This document shows positions 36,936 through 45,342 of a stretch of DNA of 64,000 nt, in pieces (position 1 is the stretch's first letter; every line of letters starts with the position of its first letter). This DNA is from Alicycliphilus denitrificans K601 (GTDB lineage Bacteria > Pseudomonadota > Gammaproteobacteria > Burkholderiales > Burkholderiaceae_C): assembly GCF_000204645.1 (NCBI RefSeq), contig NC_015422.1, positions 2,993,001-3,057,000 on the forward strand. The letters run 5' to 3'. The position numbers were made by a program, and so were the translations under genes. The notes below the pieces were generated by a model. The model was given only the letters and a program-made list of their open reading frames with translations, had not been told where the DNA came from and searched no databases.

Positions 36936-39612
36936 ACTCCGGGTCCTCGTCGAACGCGCGCACCTCGAAACCCAGCCTGCGCATCAGCTTGAGCATGGTA
37001 GGGTTGTTGGCCAGCACCAGGCCCTGGATCTCGGCCAGGCCCCGGTCGCGGGCGACTTCCATGATGCTGAGCATGAGGCGCGAGCCCAGGCCCTTGCCCG
37101 CGAAGTCGTCGGCCACCAGCAGGGCGAACTCGCAGCTGGTGTGATCGGGGTTGGTCACGTAGCGCGACACGCCCACGATGCGCTCCTTGTGGCTGACCTC
37201 GCCCTCCTCGTCCGCCACGCGCTCGCGGTGCACAGCCACCAGGGCCATCTCGCGGTCGTAGTCGATGAGGGTGAAGCGCGCCAGCATGGAGGGCGGCAGC
37301 TCGGCGATCTGCGAGACGAAGCGGAAGTAGCGGCTCTCGGGCGAGAGCTCCTTGACCAGGCGCTGCACCATCTGCGCGTCGTCCGGGCGGATCGGGCGCA
37401 CCAGGTATTCGCCGCCGCCGCGCAGCGGCCACACCTGCTCGTAGCGCGCCGGGTACGGCAGGATGGACAGGTGGCCGTAGTGCCCGTGGCCGGCGCCTTC
37501 GGTGCGCCCGCCGCCCCGGGCCGTCTCGTGGATGGCGATGCGCGCGTCCACGGCCACGGCGCCCTGCTCGTCCACGATCAGGGGGTTGATGTCCATCTCG
37601 CGCAGCTGGGGCAGTGCGCAGACCATCTCGGACACGCGCAGCAGCACCTGCTCCAGCGCCTGCATGTCCACGGCGCTCGCGCCGCGCCATTCGCCCAGGG
37701 TCTCGGCCACGCGCGCGCGCTCCATGAGCCTGCGCGCGAGGAACTGGTTGAGCGGCGGCAGCTCCATGGCGCGGTCGTCGATGAGCTCGATCATGGTGCC
37801 GCCGGCGCCGAAGGTGATGACGGGGCCGAAGGGGTCGTCGCACACTAGGCCGATGCAGATCTCGCGCCCGCGCCGCGCGCGCGCCATCTTCTGCACCGTC
37901 ACGCCGTTGATGCGCGCCTCGGGCCGCAGGCGCGCCACGCGCTGCACCATGTCGGTGTAGGCGTCACGCGCGGCGGCGCCATTGGGCACGCTGAGCGCCA
38001 CGCCGCCCACGTCGGACTTGTGGGCGATGTCGGGCGAGTCGATCTTGAGCGCCACGGGAAACCCGAGCTGCGTGGCGATCATCATGGCCTCGTTGCTGCT
38101 GCGCGCCAGCAGCGTCTTGGTGACGGGGATGTGGAAGGCCGCCAGCAGCGTCTTGGACTCCATCTCGGTGAGCACGTTGCGGCGCTCGGCCAGCACGCTC
38201 TCGATCACCAGGCGCGCGCCCTCGATGTCGGGCTTGGCCAGCGTGGTCAGCGGCGGCGGCGTCTGCTGCAGGAGCTGCTGGTTCTGGTAGAACGAGGCGA
38301 TGTTGCCGAAGGCGCCCACGGCCGCCTCGGGCGTGCGGAAGGTCGGTATCTGCGCGGCACGCAGGATCTTGCGCGCCGGCACGACCGCGGCGTCGCCCAT
38401 CCAGCACGACAGCAGCGGCTTGGAGGCCAGGCGCTTGGCGTCGGCCAGCACGCTGGCGACGCCCTCGGCGTCGATGCCGGCCTTGGGCGAGAAGATGGCC
38501 AGCACGCCATCGATCTGGCGGTCGCGGAACGCGGCCTCCAGCGCCTCGCGGTAATGCTCGGGCCCGGCCTCTTCGGACAGGTCCATCAGGTCCGTCAGCG
38601 TGGCCAGCGGCGGCAGCCTGGGCGCGAGGGCCTCGCGCGTCTCGGCCGAGAGCCGGCCCAGGTCCAGGCCGATCTCGTTCTCCCAGTCGGCCGCCAGCAC
38701 GCCGGGGCCGCCGCCGTTGGTGATGATGGCCAGGCGCCTGCCCACGGGCCGGTAGCGCGATGCCAGGCACTTGGCGGCCGAGAACAGCTCCACGAACGAG
38801 CGCACGCGCACGGCGCCCGCGCGGCGCAGCACGGCGTCGAACACGTCGTCGCTGCCCACGATGGCGCCGCTGTGCGTCTGCGCCGCCTGGTTGCCCGCGG
38901 GCTTGCGCCCGGCCTTGAGCACCACCACGGGCTTGGCGTAGGCGGCCGAGCGCAGCGCGCTCATGAAGCGACGCGCGTCCTGGATCCCCTCCATGTAGAC
39001 CACGATGCTCTGCGTGCGCCCGTCGTTGGCCAGGAAATCGAGCGCCTCGCTCAGGCCCACGTCGGTGTGCGGCCCGAGCGAGATCACGCTGGAGAAGCCC
39101 ACGGCGTTGTTGGCCGCCCAGTCCAGGATGGACGCGGTGAGCGCGCCCGACTGGCACACCAGGGCCAGGGAGCCCTCGCGCGCCAGCGGCCCCGCGGCGC
39201 TGGCGTTGAGCTGCAGCGACGGCCGCTGCAGGCCCAGCGAGTTCGGCCCCAGCAGGTGCATGCCCTCGCGCCGCGCGATCTTGCGCAGCTGCTCGGCCAG
39301 CTGCGCGTCCACGCCGCTGGACAGCACCAGGGCCGACTTGCAGTTCATGCGCCCGGCCACGTCCAGCGCGGCGGGCAGGTCCTGCGGCGGCTGGGCGATG
39401 ATGGCCAGGTCCGCGCGGATCTGGGCCAGGTCGGCCAGCGTGCCGGTGGTGTGGATGTCGAAGAACTGCAGCTGGCCCGTGAAGCGCTGCGCGGTCAGCG
39501 CCTCGCGCAGGGCCCGCGCCTGGGGCGTCTGGCTCTCGAGGGCTTCCGTGTCGCCTGCCAGCACGATGACGGAGCCGGGGTTGAACAGGGGCGTGAGATA
39601 GTGCTTGTCCAT
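36910..39612 (-). CDS. PatZ-like protein lysine acetyltransferase (ACD-GNAT fusion)
   Basis: About 900 residues (ATG at 39612; ATG at 39615 is equivalent). Order: CoA-binding domain (about 10-130, GPNSLGLQRP), succinyl-CoA-ligase-like domain (150-450, CQSGALTASILDWA), ATP-grasp (490-700, FPVALKIDSPDIAHKSDVGG) and a C-terminal GNAT domain (about 740-900, DDFAGKGLGSRLMLSIMEVA). PatZ/Pat enzymes acetylate lysines, for example in acetyl-CoA synthetase. The ligase-like half keeps a histidine in AAQTHSGAIVGSD, so residual NDP-forming acyl-CoA synthetase chemistry cannot be excluded. It follows waaA on the same strand with a 49-bp gap. Confidence 0.87.
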   Translation of the reverse strand: MDKHYLTPLFNPGSVIVLAGDTEALESQTPQARALREALTAQRFTGQLQFFDIHTTGTLADLAQIRADLAIIAQPPQDLPAALDVAGRMNCKSALVLSSGVDAQLAEQLRKIARREGMHLLGPNSLGLQRPSLQLNASAAGPLAREGSLALVCQSGALTASILDWAANNAVGFSSVISLGPHTDVGLSEALDFLANDGRTQSIVVYMEGIQDARRFMSALRSAAYAKPVVVLKAGRKPAGNQAAQTHSGAIVGSDDVFDAVLRRAGAVRVRSFVELFSAAKCLASRYRPVGRRLAIITNGGGPGVLAADWENEIGLDLGRLSAETREALAPRLPPLATLTDLMDLSEEAGPEHYREALEAAFRDRQIDGVLAIFSPKAGIDAEGVASVLADAKRLASKPLLSCWMGDAAVVPARKILRAAQIPTFRTPEAAVGAFGNIASFYQNQQLLQQTPPPLTTLAKPDIEGARLVIESVLAERRNVLTEMESKTLLAAFHIPVTKTLLARSSNEAMMIATQLGFPVALKIDSPDIAHKSDVGGVALSVPNGAAARDAYTDMVQRVARLRPEARINGVTVQKMARARRGREICIGLVCDDPFGPVITFGAGGTMIELIDDRAMELPPLNQFLARRLMERARVAETLGEWRGASAVDMQALEQVLLRVSEMVCALPQLREMDINPLIVDEQGAVAVDARIAIHETARGGGRTEGAGHGHYGHLSILPYPARYEQVWPLRGGGEYLVRPIRPDDAQMVQRLVKELSPESRYFRFVSQIAELPPSMLARFTLIDYDREMALVAVHRERVADEEGEVSHKERIVGVSRYVTNPDHTSCEFALLVADDFAGKGLGSRLMLSIMEVARDRGLAEIQGLVLANNPTMLKLMRRLGFEVRAFDEDPEFKLVVHQL

Positions 39613-39661
39613 CATGGTGGGTCGATTCTCGGGTATCCACCTAGCATAATCTTGCGTTGCG

Positions 39662-41005
39662 TCAATTGGGCGGATGCCCCTCGGCTGCGCGCAACAGTTC
39701 CAGCACGGCCCGGGCCGTGGCCCGGGCGGCGCCGCGGTGGGCCTGGGTGAAGGCCAGACAGCGCGCGGCCTGCGCGGCGCGGCGCTGCGGGTCCTGCGCC
39801 AGGGCGGTGGCGGCGGCCACGCCCTCGGCCATGCCGGCCACGCGCTCGGCGGCGCCGGCGTCTATGGCCAGACGCGCGGCCTCGGCGAAGTTGAAGGTGT
39901 GCTGCCCCATGACCACGGGGCAGCCGCAGGCCGCGGCCTCAATGAGGTTCTGCCCTCCGAGCGGCGCGAAGCTGCCGCCCAGCAGCGCCGCATGGGCCAT
40001 GCCGTAGTACAGGGCCATCTCGCCCAGCGAGTCGCCCAGCCATACGTCCGCCTGCTGCGGCGCGGGGCCCCACTGGCTGCGCCGCGACACGCGCAGGCCG
40101 GCGGCCTCACACAGGCGCAGCACCTCGTCGAAGCGCTGCGGGTGGCGCGGCACGAGCAGCCATTGCACGGGCATTCTCGCTTCCGTTTCGATAGCTACCT
40201 GCGATTGTCCGGCGGGCGCTAGAGGCCATTTTTGCCTCAATACCTCCAGCCACATCGCCTCCTCGCCCTCGCGCGTGCTGGCCAGCAGCACCACGGGGCG
40301 GTCGCCGGCCTCGCGCCAGGCGCGGCCCTGGGCCTGCTGCGCGGCCGAGGGCAGGGCGTCGAACTTGAGGTTGCCGAACACGCCGGCCACGCGCGCGCCC
40401 ACGTCGCGCAGGCGCTCGGCATCCTGCCCGGTCTGGGCCCATGCCGCCGCCAGGCCCGCGTACGCGGGGCGCGACAGCCAGGCGAGGCGGCGCGCGCCGG
40501 CGCGGGATTTCTCGTTCAGCCGCGCATTGGCCAGCACCAGCGGCACCCGGGCGGCGCGGCAGCCGGCCACGAGGTTGGGCCAGATCTCGGTCTCCATCAG
40601 GATGCCCATGGCCGGCCGGAAGCGCCGCAGGAAGCGCCGCACGGCGCCGGGCGTGTCCCAGGGCTGCCAGACCTGCACGTCGCCGGGCTGCAGGAGCTTT
40701 TCCCCCTCGGCGCGGCCCGTGGCCGTGCCATGGGTGAGCAGCAGGCGCATGCCCGGCAGCTGCGCGCGCAGTTCCTTGAGCAGAATGGCGGCGGCGCGCG
40801 TCTCGCCCAGGGACACGGCGTGTATCCACACGAGCGGCCCGCCCTGCCCGTCCATGGGCGGCAACCCTCGATAGCGGCCGAAGCGCTCGGGCACGGCCAC
40901 GGCGTAGCCGGGCTCGGTGCGCGCGCGGCGGCGCAGCTTTCGCAGCAGTAGCGGCTGGGCCAGCCACAGGGCCAGGCTGTAGAGCGCGAGGGCGAGCCGC
41001 TGCAT
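39662..41005 (-). CDS. waaA: Kdo transferase WaaA with a repeat-derived insertion
   Basis: 447 residues, about 20 above the usual length. It transfers 3-deoxy-D-manno-octulosonate to lipid A precursors at the inner membrane. Family features: an N-terminal membrane anchor (LALALYSLALWLAQPLL), IHAVSLGETRAA, METEIWPNLV, LANARLNEKSR and, late, LGGSFAPLGGQNLIEAAACG. Residues about 256-276 (RQKWPLAPAGQSQVAIETEA) come from a dispersed palindromic element in frame, between ASTREGEEAMWLEVL and LLVPRHPQRF. It lies between the two Rossmann-like domains, where a loop may tolerate it. Starts 20 bp after the phosphomutase gene. Confidence 0.9.
   Translation of the reverse strand: MQRLALALYSLALWLAQPLLLRKLRRRARTEPGYAVAVPERFGRYRGLPPMDGQGGPLVWIHAVSLGETRAAAILLKELRAQLPGMRLLLTHGTATGRAEGEKLLQPGDVQVWQPWDTPGAVRRFLRRFRPAMGILMETEIWPNLVAGCRAARVPLVLANARLNEKSRAGARRLAWLSRPAYAGLAAAWAQTGQDAERLRDVGARVAGVFGNLKFDALPSAAQQAQGRAWREAGDRPVVLLASTREGEEAMWLEVLRQKWPLAPAGQSQVAIETEARMPVQWLLVPRHPQRFDEVLRLCEAAGLRVSRRSQWGPAPQQADVWLGDSLGEMALYYGMAHAALLGGSFAPLGGQNLIEAAACGCPVVMGQHTFNFAEAARLAIDAGAAERVAGMAEGVAAATALAQDPQRRAAQAARCLAFTQAHRGAARATARAVLELLRAAEGHPPN
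40181..40240 (+). repeat. dispersed palindromic element, copy 6, inside waaA
   Basis: Plus strand: TTTCGATAGCTACCTGCGAT, TGTCCGGCGGGCGC, TAGAGGCCATTTTTGCCTCAA. Lies antisense within waaA, so it has the same orientation relative to the gene as copy 5 in gluQ, and is read in the same frame of the element. Confidence 0.75.
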
Positions 41006-41025
41006 GGCGCGCTGCAAAGCGCTCG

Positions 41026-42414
41026 TCAGTGCGCCGCGCCGCCGATCTGCGCGCCGGGCTTGACGCGCGCGAGCAGCGCCAGCATGTCGGCCTCGATGCG
41101 GCGCAGCGCCTCGGGCGTGTGGCCCTCGAAGCGCAGCACCAGCACGGGCGTGGTGTTGCTCGCGCGGATCAGGCCGAAGCCGTCGGGCCAGTCCACGCGC
41201 AGGCCGTCTATGGTGCTGATGCTGGCGGGCGCGGCGAAGCTGCCTGCCGCCAGCGCCTGCAGTTCGGCCGTCAGGCGGTGGGGCTCGCCCTCCTCGCACG
41301 GCACGTTGAGCTCGGGCGTGCTGTGGCTGGCGGGCAGCGCATTGAGCACGGCACCCGGGTCGGCCGAGCGGCTCAGGATCTCCAGCAGGCGGCAGCCCGC
41401 GTAGGTGCCGTCGTCGAAGCCGTACCAGCGCTCCTTGAAGAAGATGTGGCCGCTCATCTCGCCGCCCAGCGGCGCCTGCAGCTCCTTCATGCGCGCCTTG
41501 ATGAGCGAATGGCCGGTCTTGTACATCACCGGCTCGCCGCCCGCGGCGCGAATAGCGGGCGCCAGGCGCTGGGTGCACTTCACGTCGAACAGGATGGGCG
41601 CGCCCGGCACGCGAGAGAGCACGTCCTGCGCGAACAGCATCATCTGGCGGTCTGGGAAGATGTTCTGGCCGTCCTTGGTCACGATGCCGAGACGGTCGCC
41701 GTCGCCGTCGAAGGCCAGGCCCAGCTCGGCGTCGGTGGTGCGCAGCGCCTCGATCACGTCGCGCAGGTTCTCGGGCTTGCTCGGGTCGGGGTGGTGGTTG
41801 GGGAAGTTGCCGTCCACCTCGGAAAAGAGTTCGGCCACCTCGCAGCCCAGCGCGCGGAAGATGCCCGGCGCCGATGCGCCGGCCACGCCGTTGCCGCAAT
41901 CGACCACGATCTTCATGGGCCGCGCGAGCTTCACGTCGCCCACGATGCGCTGCACGTAGGCGGGCAGCACGTCGGCCCGGCGCACGCTGCCGCCGGGGGC
42001 GGGCTGCCAGCTGCCAGACTCCATGGTTCGGCGAAGCTGCTGGATCTCATCGCCATGGATGGCGCGGCCGGCCAGCACCATCTTGAAGCCGTTGTAGTCG
42101 CGGGGGTTGTGGCTGCCCGTGACCTGGATGCCGCTCGCGCACAGCGTGCTGGCCGCGAAGTACAGCATGGGCGTGGTGCACATGCCGACGTCGATGACCT
42201 CGACGCCCGCGTCCACCAGGCCCTGGATCAGCGCGGCCGAGAGCTGCGGGCCGGACAGGCGCCCGTCGCGCCCCACGGCCACCGCGCGCTCGCCCTGCGC
42301 CCGCGCCGCCGTGCCGAAGGCCCGCCCCAGGGCGCGGGCCACGTCTTCGTCGAGCGTGGCGGGCACGATGCCGCGGATGTCGTAGGCCTTGAAGATGGCG
42401 GGAGAGAGCTGCAC
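41026..42414 (-). CDS. phosphomannomutase/phosphoglucomutase
   Basis: 462 residues, alpha-D-phosphohexomutase family (AlgC/ManB type). The start MQLSPAIFKAYDIRGIVP, the phosphoserine loop VTGSHNPRDYNGFK near residue 101, the metal-binding DGDGDR in LAFDGDGDRLGIV, the sugar-binding GGEMSGHIFF and the C-terminal phosphate loop RASNTTPVLVLRFEG are all present. It interconverts hexose 1- and 6-phosphates for LPS and exopolysaccharide sugars, consistent with waaA next in the same unit. Confidence 0.93.
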   Translation of the reverse strand: MQLSPAIFKAYDIRGIVPATLDEDVARALGRAFGTAARAQGERAVAVGRDGRLSGPQLSAALIQGLVDAGVEVIDVGMCTTPMLYFAASTLCASGIQVTGSHNPRDYNGFKMVLAGRAIHGDEIQQLRRTMESGSWQPAPGGSVRRADVLPAYVQRIVGDVKLARPMKIVVDCGNGVAGASAPGIFRALGCEVAELFSEVDGNFPNHHPDPSKPENLRDVIEALRTTDAELGLAFDGDGDRLGIVTKDGQNIFPDRQMMLFAQDVLSRVPGAPILFDVKCTQRLAPAIRAAGGEPVMYKTGHSLIKARMKELQAPLGGEMSGHIFFKERWYGFDDGTYAGCRLLEILSRSADPGAVLNALPASHSTPELNVPCEEGEPHRLTAELQALAAGSFAAPASISTIDGLRVDWPDGFGLIRASNTTPVLVLRFEGHTPEALRRIEADMLALLARVKPGAQIGGAAH

Positions 42415-42482
42415 TGTGGGACCTGCCTTGGGAGAGAGGGGAAGCCGCGCATTGTAGGCGCCCCCCTGCTGCGCTCGCCGCC

Positions 42483-43454
42483 TCAGGCCCTGATGTCCAG
42501 GCGCCCTATGAGCTGCTTGAAGAACGCGTTGTCGCGCGCGATCAGCGCCTTGAAATCGGGCGCGTCGAGGTAGCCCTCGCCCATGTTCTGCTTGGCCATG
42601 GTCTCGCGCAGCGCGGGCTCCTGCAGCGTCCTGGCCATGGCCGTGCGCAGGGTCGCCACCACTTCGGGCGGCGTGCCCCTGGGCGCGGCCAGGCCGCGCC
42701 AGCCGCCGATGGACAGGTCGATCTGCCGCTCCTTGAGCGTGGGCACCTGCTCCCAGCCCGCGCCGATGCGCTTGTCGGCCATCACGGCCAGCGGGCGCAC
42801 CTTGCCGGCGGCCACATAGGTGGCCACCTCCACGGGAGTGACGGCCACGGCCTCGATGTGGCCGCCCAGCAGGTCGAGCACGGCGGGGTTGGCGCCCCGG
42901 TACGGCGCGTGGTTGAACTGGGCCTGGGCCTTGTCCTCCAGCGCGGCCGCCGCCAGGTGGCCGAGCGAGCCCGGCCCGGCGTTGCCCACGCGCACCGCGC
43001 CGGGGTTCTTGCGCGCGGCGGCGAGCAGGTCCTCGAGGGTGCGGTAGGGCGAATCCGCGCGCACGGCGATGGTGGCCGGGTCGGCGTTGAGCCGCGCGAT
43101 GGGCAGAACATCGTCGGCGGTGAGCTTCACGAGACCCATGTGCGGGATCATCGTGATCTCCACCGTGATGATCGCGAGCTTGTAGCCGTCGGGCTTGGCA
43201 TTGACGAGTTCACCCCAGCCAATGCCGCCGCTCGCGCCGGCACGGTTGATGACGATGAGGTTCTGCGGCAGGTGCGCGCGCGCCTGCTCGGCCAGGGCGC
43301 GGGCGAGCACGTCGGTGCCGCCGCCAGCGGCGAACGGCACGATGAGCTCGATGGGCTTGTTCGGGTAGGCCTGTGCACGGGCAGGCACCGCGGCAGCGGC
43401 GGCCAGAGCGGCGAGGGACTGGAGGGCGTGGCGGCGGTCGATGGAGAGGGCCAT
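42483..43454 (-). CDS. Bug-family (TctC-like) periplasmic substrate-binding protein
   Basis: 323 residues from ATG at 43454. Signal peptide MALSIDRRHALQSLAALAAA with RR, then ELIVPFAAGGGTDVLARAL, INRAGASGGIGWG and APYRGANPAVLDLLGG. Compared with the other Bug proteins the usual YKG loop is YRG, and the C-terminal portion is divergent. It lies 12 bp after another Bug gene and may form a unit with it and the upstream iolCB genes. Ligand unknown. Confidence 0.86.
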   Translation of the reverse strand: MALSIDRRHALQSLAALAAAAAVPARAQAYPNKPIELIVPFAAGGGTDVLARALAEQARAHLPQNLIVINRAGASGGIGWGELVNAKPDGYKLAIITVEITMIPHMGLVKLTADDVLPIARLNADPATIAVRADSPYRTLEDLLAAARKNPGAVRVGNAGPGSLGHLAAAALEDKAQAQFNHAPYRGANPAVLDLLGGHIEAVAVTPVEVATYVAAGKVRPLAVMADKRIGAGWEQVPTLKERQIDLSIGGWRGLAAPRGTPPEVVATLRTAMARTLQEPALRETMAKQNMGEGYLDAPDFKALIARDNAFFKQLIGRLDIRA

Positions 43455-43466
43455 GGCAGACAGCAA

Positions 43467-44441
43467 TCAGTCGAGGTGGATATTGGCGGCCTTGATCACG
43501 CCGCTCCAGAGCTTCTGCTCGGAGCGCACGAACTCTCCGAACTGTGCAGGCGCCATGGGCATGGGCTGGATGCCCAGCTCTTCGAGCCGTGCACGCATCT
43601 CGGGGTGCTTGAGCGCGGCCACGAGGTCCTTGTTGAGCCGCTGCACCACCGCGTCGGGCAGCTTGGCGGGCCCCACGAAGCCCTGCCACGCATAGGCCTC
43701 GAAGCCGGGCACGCCGGCCTCGGCCATGGTGGGCACGTCGGGCAGGATGGACAGGCGCTGCGGCGTGGCCACGGCCAGCACGCGGATCTTGCCGCCCTTG
43801 ATCATCGAGAGGCTGGGCGGCAGGTCCACGAACATGGTCTGCACCTGCCCCGCCATCAGGTCCTGCAGCGCGGGGGCCGAGCCCTTGTAGGGCACGTGCA
43901 TCAGGTCCGTGCCCGTGCGCTGCTTGAACAGCTCCAGCGCCACGTGCAGCGGCGAGCCGGGCCCCGACGAGGCGCTGGAGACGCTGCCGGGCGACTTCTT
44001 CACCAGCGCGAGCAGCTCCTGCACATTCTTGGCCGGAAAGTTGGGCGCCACGGCCAGCACCAGCGGCATCTTGCCCAGGCCGCCGATGAAGGTGAAGTCC
44101 TTGCCCGCGTCGTAGCTCAGCGAAGCATACATCGCGGGGTTGAAGGCGAGCGTGCCCGAGTCGGCCGTGCCCACGGTGTAGCCGTCGGGCTGCGAGCGCG
44201 CGATGAAAGTGGCACCGATGATGCTGGCCGCACCCGGCTTGTTGTCCACCACCACGGGCTGGCCCAGGTCCTGTCCCATCCGGGTGGCAAGGTTGCGCGC
44301 GATCACATCGGTGGTGCCGCCGGGCGCGTAGGGCACGATCCACTTCACGGGCTGGGCCGGATAGGCGCCCTGGGCGTGCGCGTTCATGCCGCCGGCCAGC
44401 AGCGCGGCGGCGGCGAGCAGGCAAAAGGTCTTGCGTTTCAT
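43467..44441 (-). CDS. Bug-family (TctC-like) periplasmic substrate-binding protein
   Basis: 324 residues. Sec signal MKRKTFCLLAAAALLAGGMN, then KWIVPYAPGGTTDVIARNL, VDNKPGAASIIGATF, VPYKGSAPALQDLMAGQVQ and YAWQGFVGPAKLP. AAGGAGA precedes the ATG. Located just downstream of iolB, separated by a dispersed repeat, it might bind an inositol-related acid, though Bug proteins are often found in unrelated loci. No TctAB genes nearby. Confidence 0.88.
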   Translation of the reverse strand: MKRKTFCLLAAAALLAGGMNAHAQGAYPAQPVKWIVPYAPGGTTDVIARNLATRMGQDLGQPVVVDNKPGAASIIGATFIARSQPDGYTVGTADSGTLAFNPAMYASLSYDAGKDFTFIGGLGKMPLVLAVAPNFPAKNVQELLALVKKSPGSVSSASSGPGSPLHVALELFKQRTGTDLMHVPYKGSAPALQDLMAGQVQTMFVDLPPSLSMIKGGKIRVLAVATPQRLSILPDVPTMAEAGVPGFEAYAWQGFVGPAKLPDAVVQRLNKDLVAALKHPEMRARLEELGIQPMPMAPAQFGEFVRSEQKLWSGVIKAANIHLD

Positions 44442-44470
44442 GGCGTGTGTCTCCTTCGGGTGGTCTTGAG

Positions 44471-44528
44471 GGTGTTTTTGGCCTCCAGCGCTTTACCATC
44501 AAGCGCTGTAAGCTATTTAATACATAGC
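44471..44528 (-). repeat. dispersed palindromic element, copy 7
   Basis: Plus-strand order GTTTTTGGCCTCCAGCGCTT, TACCATCAAGCGCTG, TAAGCTATTTAATACATAGC. The CAGCGCTT and AAGCGCTG arms form a clean hairpin. It lies 8 bases beyond the iolB stop, between iolB and the Bug gene. Confidence 0.8.
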
Positions 44529-44535
44529 ACCTGCC

Positions 44536-45342
44536 CTAGCGGGGTTCGAGCATCCAGGCGTGCTGCGGGTCGTTCCAGAAGGCCCAGCGGCGCTGCGGGC
44601 CCGCCATGGTGTTGAGGTAGTACAGGTCGTAGGCGTGCGGCGCCACGCAGGGGTGGTAGCCGCGCGGCACGAGCACGGTGTCGCGGTGCTCCACGGCCAT
44701 GGCCTCGTCCAGGCTGCGGTCGTCGGTGTACACGCGCTGGAAGGCAAAGCCCTGTTCGGGCCGCAGCATGTGGTAGTAGGTCTCTTCGAGCGAGGTCTCG
44801 CCCTCGCGCGCCGTGTCGTGCTTGTGCGGCGGGTAGCTCGACGAATGGCCCGCGGGCGTGACCACCTCGACGACGAGCAGGCCCTCGGCCGGCTCGCCCT
44901 CGGGCAGGATGTCGCACACGTAGCGCGTGTTGCTGCCCTGCCCGCGCACGCTGCGCTTCATGTGGCCGGGCTCGATCACGCGCGCGGGCAGCCGCCCTTG
45001 GGCGGGCGCGGTGGACAGCGCCACCTCCGCGTCGCCGCGCGCCGCGATGCGCACGCGCCGCCCCGGCGGCACGTAGACGGCGGCGGGCGCGGCGTCGTCG
45101 AACACCGAGGCGCGGCCGCCCAGGGCGGTGTACAGGGCGTCATCCACCTGCACGTCGGCCTGGCCGGTGAGGATAGTGATGCACAGCTCGCGGCCCGCGG
45201 GCAGGTCGAACGCTTCTTCCTCCCCTGCCCCGAGGCGCAGCGCGCGAAAGCCCACGTGGCGCCAGCCGGCGGATGCGGGCGTGATGTCGGCCACCACGCG
45301 CCCGCTGCGCGCGGCCTTGATCAGGAGCGGACTGATCGTCAT
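44536..45342 (-). CDS. iolB: 5-deoxy-glucuronate isomerase
   Basis: 268 residues, typical for IolB, a cupin that isomerises 5-deoxy-D-glucuronate to 5-dehydro-2-deoxy-D-gluconate in myo-inositol degradation. Seen: SSYPPHKHDTAREGETSLEE with the metal-binding histidines and glutamate near residue 175, TYYHMLRPEQGFAFQRVYTD, and VPRGYHPCVAPHAYDLYYLN. Its ATG overlaps the iolC stop by four bases, so the pair is translationally coupled. The product is the substrate of IolC. Confidence 0.94.
   Translation of the reverse strand: MTISPLLIKAARSGRVVADITPASAGWRHVGFRALRLGAGEEEAFDLPAGRELCITILTGQADVQVDDALYTALGGRASVFDDAAPAAVYVPPGRRVRIAARGDAEVALSTAPAQGRLPARVIEPGHMKRSVRGQGSNTRYVCDILPEGEPAEGLLVVEVVTPAGHSSSYPPHKHDTAREGETSLEETYYHMLRPEQGFAFQRVYTDDRSLDEAMAVEHRDTVLVPRGYHPCVAPHAYDLYYLNTMAGPQRRWAFWNDPQHAWMLEPR

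Noticed and set aside
39662..41899. A single long frame running through waaA and into the phosphomutase gene
   Set aside because: The part beyond 41005 is out of frame with the phosphomutase, which has its own complete motif set; only the section up to 41005 matches WaaA.
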